Source: Verrucomicrobiales bacterium
Lineage (GTDB): Bacteria; Verrucomicrobiota; Verrucomicrobiia; Limisphaerales; F1-12-MAGs170
Assembly: GCA_005777315.1 (NCBI GenBank)
Contig: SXMN01000040.1
Location: forward strand, 1-38,115
Length of the DNA: 38,115 bases
Direction: 5' to 3'
Part shown: positions 1 through 8,200 of the stretch, in pieces
Layout of the letters: each line of letters begins with the position of its first letter
Numbering within the stretch: position 1 is the first letter of the stretch
Program-made: the position numbers and the translations under genes
Notes under the pieces: model-generated
Told to the model about the DNA's origin: nothing
Seen by the model: only the letters and a program-made list of their open reading frames with translations
Databases searched by the model: none

Positions 1-1
1 G

Positions 2-130
2 CGTGAAAAACTTTCGAGCGACCTGCGCGGACACGAGCTGGAAAGCCCTGAGCGGCGACGGATCAACAGAGCGCGGGCGCGGGTGAAAGAATGTCTGACA
101 GCACTGTGGGATGGATGCCCGGAGGGGTGA
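2..130 (+). CDS. C-terminal 42 residues of an unidentified protein, cut by the window edge
   Basis: An open frame runs from the window edge to a TGA at 128-130. It encodes a charged, Arg/Glu-rich, probably helical tail (it contains ELESPERRRINRARARVKEC). I do not recognise the family. The 88 bases between its stop and the next ATG show no clear terminator. Without the upstream part it cannot be shown to be a real gene, although the composition is protein-like. Confidence 0.35.
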   Translation, partial: REKLSSDLRGHELESPERRRINRARARVKECLTALWDGCPEG

Positions 131-218
131 AGGAGCGGAGGATGAGGGCTGTTGAAGTCCACAGCCGAAAGACCGAAGCAATGATCGCCAGCGACACGAT
201 GATCGCTATTGTTGCTGC

Positions 219-998
219 ATGACTCGTCCATTGGTTTTGAAGCCTGGCAGCACGTTGGAATCGGAATGGGGACCGATTCGACCAAGGTCAAGCCGGCCAG
301 GGCTGCCATTTGTATTTCTCAACGCCGCCATGAGCGCGGATGGGAAAATCGCGCCGGCTTCCAGGCGGTTCGAACCGTTTGGCAGTTCAACCGACACGAG
401 GTTGCTTTACCAATTAAGAACATTCGCCGATGCCGTGATGTGCGGCGCACGGACACTTGATCTCAATGCGGTCAAGCTCGGCAACGGTGGAAGGGTATAT
501 GATCGGATGCGGGAGAGGCGGGGGTTGTCAGCGCATCCAATACGCATCGTTGTAAGCGGGCGCGCTTCGATTGACCCCAAGGCGGAGATTTTCAAGCACC
601 GGTTCTCCCCGATTATTCTACTGACGACCAAATGTGCGGATGAACGGCGCGTGAAAAGACTTCAACCGCTCGTTGATGACATTTTGGCGGTGGGGAGGAA
701 GGAGATCGATTTTGAAGATGCCCTGCGTCAGCTCCGATCCAAATGGGGGGTTCGACGGCTTCTCTGCGAAGGCGGCGGAGAATTGAATGATGCCCTGTTT
801 CGTCGTGGACTCGTGGATGAAGTTTATTTGACGGTGGCACCGATCGTTTTCGGCGGGCGCGAGGCTCCGACGCTGGCTGATGGGACCGGAGCGCTCCGGC
901 TGGCTGCTGCAACTCAGCTCAAACTCAAAAGGCACTGCCGGATCGGAGCGGAACTTTTTCTGATTTATCGAGTGCTGCGGAAAGCCGTGCGGAAATAG
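219..998 (+). CDS. RibD C-terminal-domain reductase (pyrimidine/dihydrofolate reductase-like)
   Basis: A 259-residue stand-alone RibD_C protein of the dihydrofolate-reductase fold. Known members reduce the ribosylamino group of a riboflavin pathway pyrimidine with NADPH; others are uncharacterised reductases. Visible family features are the first strand with NAAMSADGKIA (about residues 35-45), ADAVMCGARTL (70-80), and the cofactor and dimer region LLCEGGGELNDALFRRGLVDEVYL followed by APIVFGGREAP near residues 175-210. There is no N-terminal deaminase domain, so it resembles Rib7-type single-domain enzymes rather than bifunctional RibD. The ATG at 219 leaves about 30 residues before the fold. 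No other riboflavin genes are nearby, so the substrate is uncertain. Confidence 0.85.
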   Translation: MTRPLVLKPGSTLESEWGPIRPRSSRPGLPFVFLNAAMSADGKIAPASRRFEPFGSSTDTRLLYQLRTFADAVMCGARTLDLNAVKLGNGGRVYDRMRERRGLSAHPIRIVVSGRASIDPKAEIFKHRFSPIILLTTKCADERRVKRLQPLVDDILAVGRKEIDFEDALRQLRSKWGVRRLLCEGGGELNDALFRRGLVDEVYLTVAPIVFGGREAPTLADGTGALRLAAATQLKLKRHCRIGAELFLIYRVLRKAVRK

Positions 999-1194
999 AA
1001 CCAACGCGAATTGAAAAGATCGAGGGGGATTCGCCGGATTCGCCTGCATACCAAGCCGTGACTATGCAATAGGCGCGCGGGATTTATTCCGCAGGAACGC
1101 ATGAACAGCCTTTGGGCCGAGAAGATCGAGGTGGGTGGCTCTGTCGCTGGTTCAGTCACCAACAACGACAGCCACTTGGGAAGGGCAAGGCGAT
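999..1194. other. Intergenic stretch between the reductase gene and repeat copy 1
   Basis: No convincing reading frame on either strand. It holds a short imperfect hairpin around 1078-1094 (GCGGGA / TTCCGC) that resembles the hairpin at 36341-36366, and a direct repeat of GATTCGCC near 1029-1044. No rho-independent terminator with a T-run was seen. Confidence 0.5.
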
Positions 1195-1337
1195 GAAGAG
1201 CCCGCGAATCACAGGGATGGACGCGGATCAAAGAGTTCCTGCCGCGATGAGCAGTCCGAAATGCAAATCACCGAAAAGTGATGGTCAAGTCGGCAAAAGA
1301 GCTTCCAGATTCCCTCGTGAATTCGTGTGATTTGCGT
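1195..1337. repeat. 143-bp repeat, copy 1
   Basis: It matches 2220-2362 with only three mismatches by eye (about 98 percent). Its ends are imperfectly inverted: CGCGAATCAC near the left end and GTGATTCGC just beyond the right end. It lies 33 bp downstream of the stop of a small minus-strand membrane-protein gene, exactly as copy 2 lies downstream of that gene's paralog. A related fragment (CCCGCAAATCACGCGGATTA) occurs near 17543-17562. Confidence 0.85.
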
Positions 1338-1370
1338 GATTCGCTGGTGCTCGAATTGCGTAGCCACAGC

Positions 1371-1574
1371 TCATTGCTGCCGTTTCGTTGACAGCGCTTC
1401 CAAAATTCGGACGGAAAGGTGCAGCGACACGGAACAGAAAATCCGTTTGGCTAAGAAATACACGCCCAGCGGGTCGATCTTGGGACTTCCAGTGGATTCT
1501 CCGCTCCAGAGCCGGGAGGCGTACACGCAAAGGCCAAAGACGACGATGGCCGCCACATTGACCATTACCTTCAA
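1371..1574 (-). CDS. Small membrane protein, paralog of the gene at 2400-2612
   Basis: A 67-residue protein (TTG start at 1574; an ATG at 1565 is the alternative). It has one hydrophobic N-terminal helix (VAAIVVFGLCVYAS) and a conserved C-terminal block (YFLAK.IFCSVS.HLSVRILEALSTKRQ). Aligned from the internal Met, 45 of 64 residues match the paralog at 2400-2612 without gaps. That conservation is the main evidence that both are real genes. The family is unknown to me. Its upstream partner in the paralogous copy (the lipoprotein gene at 2627) is missing here; the HicB gene starts 69 bp away on the other strand. Confidence 0.6.
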   Translation of the reverse strand: MKVMVNVAAIVVFGLCVYASRLWSGESTGSPKIDPLGVYFLAKRIFCSVSLHLSVRILEALSTKRQQ

Positions 1575-1643
1575 AGTTCACGCATTCGTTTCTCATGATC
1601 TGGCTTTCCCTGGGTTCTCCGTTTGTGCGACTCTATCCTGATT

Positions 1644-1847
1644 ATGAACCTGAAGATTGTTGTGGAGCGCGGCGAAGACGGGTATGTGGTGGCGCATTGC
1701 CCATCTCTCAGGAGTTGCTGGTCGCAGGGAAAGACTCGCGAGGAAGCCTTGGCCAATATCCGCGAAGCCATTGATCTTTACCTCCAACCCGCGCCGGAGG
1801 AACTCGAACGAACTGCGGAGCGCGAAATCGTTGAACTGACGATATGA
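1644..1847 (+). CDS. hicB: HicB-family antitoxin
   Basis: A 67-residue protein with the HicB partial RNase-H-like fold: MNLKIVVERGEDGYVVAHCP, then a Gly/Ser turn, then KTREEALANIREAIDLYL. The ATG at 1644 is preferred over a GTG at 1623 because the family begins directly with the first strand. HicB proteins bind and neutralise HicA and often repress their own operon. There is no obvious C-terminal DNA-binding domain, so this is the short form. The stop overlaps the hicA start by 4 bp (ATGA), which implies translational coupling. The order antitoxin then toxin is the reverse of classic E. coli hicAB but is common in this family. Confidence 0.88.
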   Translation: MNLKIVVERGEDGYVVAHCPSLRSCWSQGKTREEALANIREAIDLYLQPAPEELERTAEREIVELTI

Positions 1848-2062
1848 AGTTACCGCTGCTGACCGGACGACAAGTCCTGGCCGCATTGCAGCGACTTGAT
1901 TTCGTGAAGCTCCAGGGCAAAGGCAGCCACGTGAAAATGAAACACCCCGATGGTCGAACCGTCGTTTTCCCATACCACGACGAAGTGGATCGCTACACTC
2001 TCAAGGGCGCGCTCCGCGATGCCGATGTGGATATCGACCAGTTTTTGCGTGTGGTAAAGTAA
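1844..2062 (+). CDS. hicA: HicA-family mRNA interferase toxin
   Basis: A 72-residue protein of the HicA (YcfA) family with a double-stranded-RNA-binding-like fold. It cleaves mRNA and is held inactive by HicB. The signature is intact: TGRQVLAALQRLDF, then the catalytic-His loop KGSHVKMKHPDG (His at about residue 29), then VVFPYHDEVDRYTLKGALRDADV. The start ATG lies inside the last codons of hicB. The full-length family pattern and conserved His suggest it is functional. Confidence 0.9.
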   Translation: MKLPLLTGRQVLAALQRLDFVKLQGKGSHVKMKHPDGRTVVFPYHDEVDRYTLKGALRDADVDIDQFLRVVK

Positions 2063-2219
2063 ATGTCTTTTTGGAGTTGTCGCTGAGAGCATCTGACTGC
2101 GCAATTTTGACTGAAGGAAGTCACCTCTCAAATTCGCGTTGAAAAGCCCAAAAGCCTGTTGACTTCGCAGCCGCATATCGGCGCTGAGTTGCCATGCTCA
2201 CATCCGCAACCTTTCACTT

Positions 2220-2362
2220 GAAGAGCCCGCGAATCACACGGATGGACGCGGATCAAAGAGTTCCTGTCGCGATGAGCAGTCCGAAATGCAAATCACCGAA
2301 AAGTGACGGTCAAGTCGGCAAAAGAGCTTCCAGATTCCCTCGTGAATTCGTGTGATTTGCGT
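2220..2362. repeat. 143-bp repeat, copy 2
   Basis: Near-identical to 1195-1337 (three mismatches: G/C, C/T and T/C). It ends 37 bp from the stop of the small membrane-protein gene at 2400. The repeat is far better conserved than the adjoining paralogous coding sequences, which points to later spread, gene conversion or selection on the repeat itself. Confidence 0.85.
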
Positions 2363-2399
2363 TATTTGCGGGCACTGGAACTAATTGAATAGTCACGGC

Positions 2400-2612
2400 T
2401 CACTCCTGGCGCTTCGTTGACAGTGCTTCCAAGATCCGGACGGAAAGGTGCATCGACACTGAGCAGAAGATCCCCTTGGCCAGAAAATACAGAGTAAAAG
2501 GCTCGAGCTTGAAACGTCCCTCCAATAGTTTGCTCCCGAGTTCAGAAGCGTAAAAGCAAAGGCCAAAGACGACGACAGCCGCCGCATTCACCATAATTTT
2601 CAAGGTTTTCAT
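2400..2612 (-). CDS. Small membrane protein, last gene of the envelope run
   Basis: A 70-residue protein from an ATG at 2612, preceded by GAGAGA about 10 nt upstream, a plausible ribosome-binding site. A TTG at 2630 would overlap the upstream stop by 4 bp. One hydrophobic segment (NAAAVVVFGLCFYAS) is followed by the conserved tail shared with the paralog at 1371-1574. It sits directly behind the lipoprotein gene at 2627-3805 and is probably cotranscribed with it. The function is unknown; it may be an accessory inner-membrane protein of the lipoprotein locus. Confidence 0.65.
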   Translation of the reverse strand: MKTLKIMVNAAAVVVFGLCFYASELGSKLLEGRFKLEPFTLYFLAKGIFCSVSMHLSVRILEALSTKRQE

Positions 2613-2626
2613 TTCTAATTCATCTC

Positions 2627-3805
2627 TCAATCAGACCGGCTCAGAGGCTGATCATATTCCCACAGAACTTTACCCTCCTTGTTTTTCAACTTGAGCTGGA
2701 GCTGGTAACGGGCCGCACCTCCGGTCTCATTCCTCGCGTTCGACTTCACAACTGCGCCGGAAAGCTCGAACACACCAGTCATGCGAGAAGTGATTTTTCC
2801 GGCAAGATTGGGATTGAGGTAGAAGAAGTTGTTCAACGTGCCGTCGAAAGAACGCCGCAATACGGAAGAAAGAAACGCGGTATCAATTGGCTCGCCGGAT
2901 TGATTGGCGATTTCGCTGACCTGAATGATTGCCTCGTGATCTCCAAACTTCTCTGCAACCTTGGTGCGGGCCAAGACATCGATTGCCGCTTTCGCTGCTT
3001 TTCTCAAATCCTCGGCAGACCATACGCCGCCCCTTTGGCGGGAGAACGTGGTGAGCTCGAAAGCTCCGGGCTTGCCCGCGTGACGTCGAAGGAAGAGCTG
3101 GAGAGCTTGCGATGTGTCGGTCAGGACAATCTCCGAGTGGTTGGTAAGTGGCGTGAGATGACGGATCGATCTGGGTTTCTTTTCCAGCAACTTTCGCAAC
3201 CATTCTTCATTGAGACGGCCAACCTCCAGAGTCAGTCCTTTCGGTCTGATCTTCATGAACAAATATGTTGGAATGGGTGGTGGATGATCGACCTCCGCCC
3301 CTAAGAGAAACAATAGCTGAGAGAGCGCATCAGGACGCAGCTCCAGGAAAATATCGTCTTTGAGCTTTAATGGTATCGGCACGTAGCTGGATCGCCCTTT
3401 CAGACTGCCACCCGTGTAGGTTTCGATCGTCGCGCTGGGACCAACCATGGCTCCCTTGCTGTCCACAGTAAGGACCGTGACCACTTCGACTTCCTGTGGT
3501 TTTTCATCGCTTCTGACCGGGCTGGGAACGGCAGTTCGCGGCTGCCCAAGCTGATTCGTTGTCCGTCCCGTCGATGCCGATGGTGACGGCTTGCGTTGAT
3601 ACTTGTTCGTCACGACCCATGACCCTTCCAGATCGGCAAGGCTGCGATACTCGGCTTCAGAAAGTTTGTCTGTATTCGCGCGGAGGGGATTGAGTGAAAC
3701 GACGCCTGCTTCGTCAAAGCGCGGGTAACGTGTGCCAAAGCCACACCCCGCCAGGAGCATGGTTGCCAGCAACGAAACGCAGGGAGAGTACCCCATGACA
3801 GACAT
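2627..3805 (-). CDS. Lipoprotein with possible LpoB-like C-terminal domain
   Basis: A 392-residue exported lipoprotein: hydrophobic signal with lipobox LLAGC (Cys about residue 21), then a low-complexity Ser/Pro/Thr-rich region (about 70-105), then a mixed alpha/beta body. The last 110 residues (AIIQVSEIANQSGEPIDTAFLSSV, later FELSGAVV and YQLQLKLKNKEGKVLWEYDQ) have the order of elements seen in LpoB/YcfM-like proteins, which activate penicillin-binding proteins from the outer membrane. That assignment is tentative. It lies 10 bp after the preceding gene. A better LpoB match lies at 10538-11143, so the locus may hold two such proteins. Confidence 0.8.
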   Translation of the reverse strand: MSVMGYSPCVSLLATMLLAGCGFGTRYPRFDEAGVVSLNPLRANTDKLSEAEYRSLADLEGSWVVTNKYQRKPSPSASTGRTTNQLGQPRTAVPSPVRSDEKPQEVEVVTVLTVDSKGAMVGPSATIETYTGGSLKGRSSYVPIPLKLKDDIFLELRPDALSQLLFLLGAEVDHPPPIPTYLFMKIRPKGLTLEVGRLNEEWLRKLLEKKPRSIRHLTPLTNHSEIVLTDTSQALQLFLRRHAGKPGAFELTTFSRQRGGVWSAEDLRKAAKAAIDVLARTKVAEKFGDHEAIIQVSEIANQSGEPIDTAFLSSVLRRSFDGTLNNFFYLNPNLAGKITSRMTGVFELSGAVVKSNARNETGGAARYQLQLKLKNKEGKVLWEYDQPLSRSD

Positions 3806-3815
3806 GGTGGTTGAA

Positions 3816-4244
3816 TTACTTGCCCGCCCGCCAGCCTTGTTCAGTTTGTTGGAAGGTCAATTTGCCGGTGACGGTTTCGCGCTGGCCCTTTTTCATCTGC
3901 TTCTTGCCCATGTAAAGCACGGCATTGAGCGCGTTGCTCGGGCCGCCGGGCACCGCCGAGAACTGCCCCTGCATTTGGCTGAACATACCTCCGCCTCCCC
4001 ATGAGCAATCCTCCACGAATTCTATCTCCACTTTGTACTCCATGTTGTAGCCCTTTACTCCCATCGCTTCGAAGGATTGGCCGTTCGTCTTCTCGAAGGA
4101 CGCGAGCTTGATCAATCCCTTGGATTCACTGGCGATTCGCTCTTCGATCACGCGCCGCCCGGCCGAAACCGAGGGAGTGGAAGATGAACATGCTGAGAGC
4201 GACAATGAGCCGATCAATGCAAGTAATGTGTAAACACGGTTCAT
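3816..4244 (-). CDS. Small lipoprotein, paralog of the gene at 4318-4749
   Basis: A 142-residue lipoprotein from the ATG at 4244 (AAAGAAG lies just upstream). A longer frame starts at 4283, but the shorter start puts the lipobox (SLSACSS, Cys 19) exactly where the paralog has its own. It shares with that neighbour GR.VIE.RIASESKGLIKL, TNGQSFE.MG.KGY.MEY and a Cys-Trp-Gly-Gly stretch. The C-terminal TGKLTF-QTEQGWRA block is also shared. The family is unknown. It is a tandem duplicate within the minus-strand envelope run and probably acts in the periplasm on the outer membrane. Confidence 0.78.
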   Translation of the reverse strand: MNRVYTLLALIGSLSLSACSSSTPSVSAGRRVIEERIASESKGLIKLASFEKTNGQSFEAMGVKGYNMEYKVEIEFVEDCSWGGGGMFSQMQGQFSAVPGGPSNALNAVLYMGKKQMKKGQRETVTGKLTFQQTEQGWRAGK

Positions 4245-4317
4245 AAACTTCTTTGTTGTTAATTGTTTGTTACGGTCCATCAACCTTCATTACCTTCAAA
4301 GCTACATAGTGATTGAA

Positions 4318-4749
4318 CTACTTACTTGCCCGCCAACCCTGCTCAGTTTGTTCGAAGGTTAGAGTGCCTGTCAGAAACGGCTGCTGGTTTTTTAGAGCTT
4401 GTTGCTTCCCCTTGAAAGCCGGGTTGGATTCGTTGCGCGCTTTCCATGGGCTGGGTTCTGCCGCGAACATCCCCTGGACTTGCCCGGGGCCACCTCCGCC
4501 TCCCCACATGCAATCCGCCAAGAACTCGATCCGCGCCTCATATTCCATTTTGTAGCCCTTGATGCCCATCACTTCGAAAGATTGGCCGTTTGTCTTCTTG
4601 AAGGACACGAGCTTGATCAACCCCTTGGATTCACTGGCGATTCGATCTTCGATCACTTTCCTCCCGGTCGTGACTGAGGGTGTGGAGGACGAACAGCCCG
4701 CGATGAGTAGTGCGCCGATCAATGCGAGGAATGGAATTATGCGGTGCAT
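4318..4749 (-). CDS. Small lipoprotein, paralog of the gene at 3816-4244
   Basis: A 143-residue lipoprotein with signal peptide and lipobox LLIAGC (Cys 19). The first 85 residues are close to the neighbouring paralog. The middle differs (Gly-Gly-Gly-Gly-Gly-Pro, then a Pro/Lys-rich stretch), and the C-terminus LTGTLTFEQTEQGWRASK is again conserved. The two arose by local duplication. No enzymatic motif is visible. It follows the SmpA-like gene by 26 bp. Confidence 0.78.
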   Translation of the reverse strand: MHRIIPFLALIGALLIAGCSSSTPSVTTGRKVIEDRIASESKGLIKLVSFKKTNGQSFEVMGIKGYKMEYEARIEFLADCMWGGGGGPGQVQGMFAAEPSPWKARNESNPAFKGKQQALKNQQPFLTGTLTFEQTEQGWRASK

Positions 4750-4775
4750 AGTTTATCTACTCTCGTTGCCACAAT

Positions 4776-5216
4776 TCACTTTTTCGGGACGTCATCCACC
4801 CGAAGGAAAGAGGATTGTGAACCGCTGGAAGAAAAGTCGAAGGTCATCACTTTGCCGTCATCAGTCAATGTCACCAAGAGCTCCTTTCTCTTGTAGGCGC
4901 GAAAGCTGTCAATGAACGGTCCATAACCTGGAATGAATGACGCACATCCTTTGCGGTGTTCAAAGTATACCCAAGAGAGAGTGGTCATACCTTCTGCATT
5001 CATCGCCTGGTTCCCCGGTTTGCCAAACAAACGGATCAAATTCGTCTCAGTGGTCACTCCCTTTTCGATCTTGGTGACTTTTTTCTCGTCGAACTTTTGT
5101 CCGGTAATGGATGAGCAACTTGTTCCGAGGATGACGGCCAGTACTGAAAGGATCAATTTCACCGATGTGTACGAACTCGGTTTCCTGGTTGGGTTGTCAT
5201 GTTCGGAGTTGGGCAT
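4776..5216 (-). CDS. SmpA/OmlA (BamE)-like lipoprotein
   Basis: A 146-residue protein with a long N-region, a hydrophobic segment and the lipobox VILGTSC (Cys about 34). The mature part starts with KFDEKKVTKIEKGVTTETNLIRLFGKP, the pattern of SmpA/OmlA/BamE domains (helix, then threshold-turn GKP), followed by strands ending in LLVTLTDDGKVMTFDF. BamE-type proteins stabilise the outer-membrane beta-barrel assembly machine; many paralogs have other envelope roles. It lies 13 bp from the end of the large secreted-protein gene, so it is probably cotranscribed. Confidence 0.8.
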   Translation of the reverse strand: MPNSEHDNPTRKPSSYTSVKLILSVLAVILGTSCSSITGQKFDEKKVTKIEKGVTTETNLIRLFGKPGNQAMNAEGMTTLSWVYFEHRKGCASFIPGYGPFIDSFRAYKRKELLVTLTDDGKVMTFDFSSSGSQSSFLRVDDVPKK

Positions 5217-5229
5217 CGCAACGACTCCA

Positions 5230-8200
5230 TTAGGGCACGATGATTACGCGATAGTATCGTTGGTTTGCAGACACCGGCCGTTCATCGCGCAGAACGGCGG
5301 GCAATTGATTGATCGGAGCAAGATCGAGAGCAGTCCACTTGATCAAGTCCTCCGAGAACTCCACGCGTAGCTTGGCGGATAATTCTCCGGTGACAGTGAA
5401 TTCTATGGCTCCAGTCGCGTTGATCTTGGGATTGGTGATCTGTAGCGGCAGACCGAGGACGCGCTGCCTGGATTCCGTCCCGGTTTTTCCCTCCAGATTC
5501 TCCAGCGGACCAATGCGGGCTAACTCTCCCTGGATTGCAGACTTGAGTTGCACTCCGGCGACGGCATCCAGCTTTTGAACGAATCCATTGAAGGCACTCG
5601 TTTGATCCCGCATCATCGCTTGTTTGCCAGAGCCATCCAGCAAATCCTTCATGACAGGCTGCAAGCTGACGACCGCTTGAACGGCCTTGGTTCGCAAGTC
5701 CGCATCTGCGGCGAGGTGGTGCAGCATCTCCAGACTGTTCTGGTAATACTTGTCGCGGATAGATTGTCCTTGGGGGGTCTTCGCCAACACTTCGTCGCGG
5801 AATCGGCGAATCAGGGTCAAGTCAATGGCCGATGCGGCTGCGGCGAGCCGAGCCGCTTTGGCAATCAAGCCTTCTTTGTGCGTGGGAAGCGCCGCGACCG
5901 TGGCGCACTGGTTCAAATACTCAGTTGGACAACCGCAACTGGTGTTCGCCTGAGCCTGGCTGAAGTTCGCCGTCACGGTGCGTGGGCCTGACATGATGAC
6001 CTGTGCTTGATCGCCGCTGGCGCTATCCACACCGGTCCAGCTTTGGAGGAAATAGCCGTCGCTCGCAGTTGCCGTCAGTGTCACCGATTCGCCGGCAGCG
6101 TATGTAAATTGCGCTGGCTCGGAAGTCACTAACCCATTGCCGACCATGTTTGAGGTTGCGTGGAGTTCAAAATGGTCAGTTGCAGTGGAAGTCGTGATGA
6201 TTTGAAAATTGTCAACCCAAACAGTGGCATCGTTGCAGCAAAGTCCCTTATGTTCCACTCTCAGCGTGAAACTGCCCCACTGTGCTCGGAAAGTTTCAGG
6301 AACTTTGATCCGCACCATTCTCCAGCCAGGAAGTGCGTTCGATAGATCGAATGTCCAGTAGAGGCTGGATCCTCCAGGACCTTCTAGTGAGAGAAAATCG
6401 CCTACGTTGGATTTCCGGATATTGATTTCAAACGCCAGGTACGCTGCCTCTGGAGGAAAGAACACAGGGCGATGTTTGAAGCTTTGATTGGGATCAATGC
6501 CGTCAAATTTGTCATCGTGCAGTTCGGCAACGCTTCCGTGCCCCGCATCCCCAGGAACTACATTCGGACCGTCGCTATCATCATAGCCGGGCAGGTTGCC
6601 GGAAAGTTTGTCGCCAGTTGTAAATCGGAAGTCGCCATTGAACACTGTTTCATTCGCTTTGAGTGTCGGCTGCGGCTTGTTGTAGTCGGTCGAAGGAGAA
6701 GTCATACCCAAAGCACCGAAGTTAATTGAATTAAGCCGATGGAGACCGGTGAGAGCGAAGCCTTGAGCGGTCGCCGGCAGGCCACGATACCAACTTCGGC
6801 TGTCTTGCAGAGCTTGATTGGCTGTCCCGTCTAGTTCGAGTACGTCGTTAATTGTCCGATAATAGAATTCATGGACACGAGAATGCGGATACGATCCGTA
6901 CCATGCGTTGATGCCCAAAGCGAGAGTTCTAGCTCCATCAGGCTTCGAATCAAAAAGCGGTCCGAGGGAATTGATCTCGGAGACCTGTCCGGCGAAATAT
7001 CCTGTCTCCGCCGTCAGATCACGATTCGCAGCGCCAGGGATGGCGTGACCATTCGGTAACTGAATTGAAAGCCCAGTATCGGGGTGGTAAAAATTGTCGC
7101 GGATGTTTGTGGCTGTCGCGTTGTTATCTTCCCAATAGTTATCCGCGAAATCTACATTGCTCCACACCGTCACGAGCGGCTCATCATGAGGGTGGTCGGC
7201 AATGCCGACAGTGTTGTAGTCTTTGGCATCTGGAATGCCTTCCTGGTCCTGATCGTGCGGGTCTAACGTCGTCATTTGGTCCACTTGAACTCCGTAAGCA
7301 CCCAAGCGGCGAATGGCTTCGCTGTTCACGACCGTACCAAAAGAGTGTCCAATGAAGTGTATCGGAATGCCGTGCTCCTTCACTTGCCGAATCAGGCCCG
7401 TCCCCAAAAGGTAGTTGGCGAGAAAATCTCCTGCCGCTTCGCGCCATCCCGGCTCGCTTGTCGAAAAGTCCGGCAGTGTTTTGTGCGATTTGCCCGCCCA
7501 GTTCAAAACGAGCACCGTTTCTCCAAAGCTGGCCAGCTCATTCTCGGTCCCCGAACCCGTGATGACGTCTGACTCTCCTGAATCGAAGTTCAACACGACC
7601 ACTTTACCGCCACTTTTTGTCCTGACGATTTCGTTGGCCATATCGGGCGGCCAAGCCGGAAAGCCAAGGAAAATTGGCTGGAACCCATGAGTGATGATCG
7701 TCAGCCCTGACGGATTTGCAACGGGACCAATCGTGAAACTCGCGTCGCTGATGTCTTGACCAAGTATCGCGTTGTTTGAATCACGGGCTTGCACGCGAAC
7801 ACGCAACTGAGTCGTCGATGAAATCGCAAGAGACGGCGTCCAGCTTATCGCTCGCATGCTCTCCGAAACGGTTCCGATGTCGTTCAGGTAAGATGCCCCA
7901 GCATCCAATGAATAGGAGATATGGAAATTGTTGATCAGTGTCGTGTCGCCGATCACAGACCAAACGATTCGCTGCGATACTCCGGATGGCCACGTCTCTC
8001 GTCCGTTTGGCGATGTGACTGTAACGACTGGAGCGGGCGCAAGCACCGCAAACGTGAATGGCCTGGAAGTCTGGCCATCTGGGTTTGTCACCTGAACCGT
8101 CCACGTATCCGCTGCCGTTGTTGTCTTGATCGACACTTGCACCTGGGTGCTGCTGACAAAAGTGACTTGGGCATCAGGTACAATGTAGCCGCCAGTTGGC

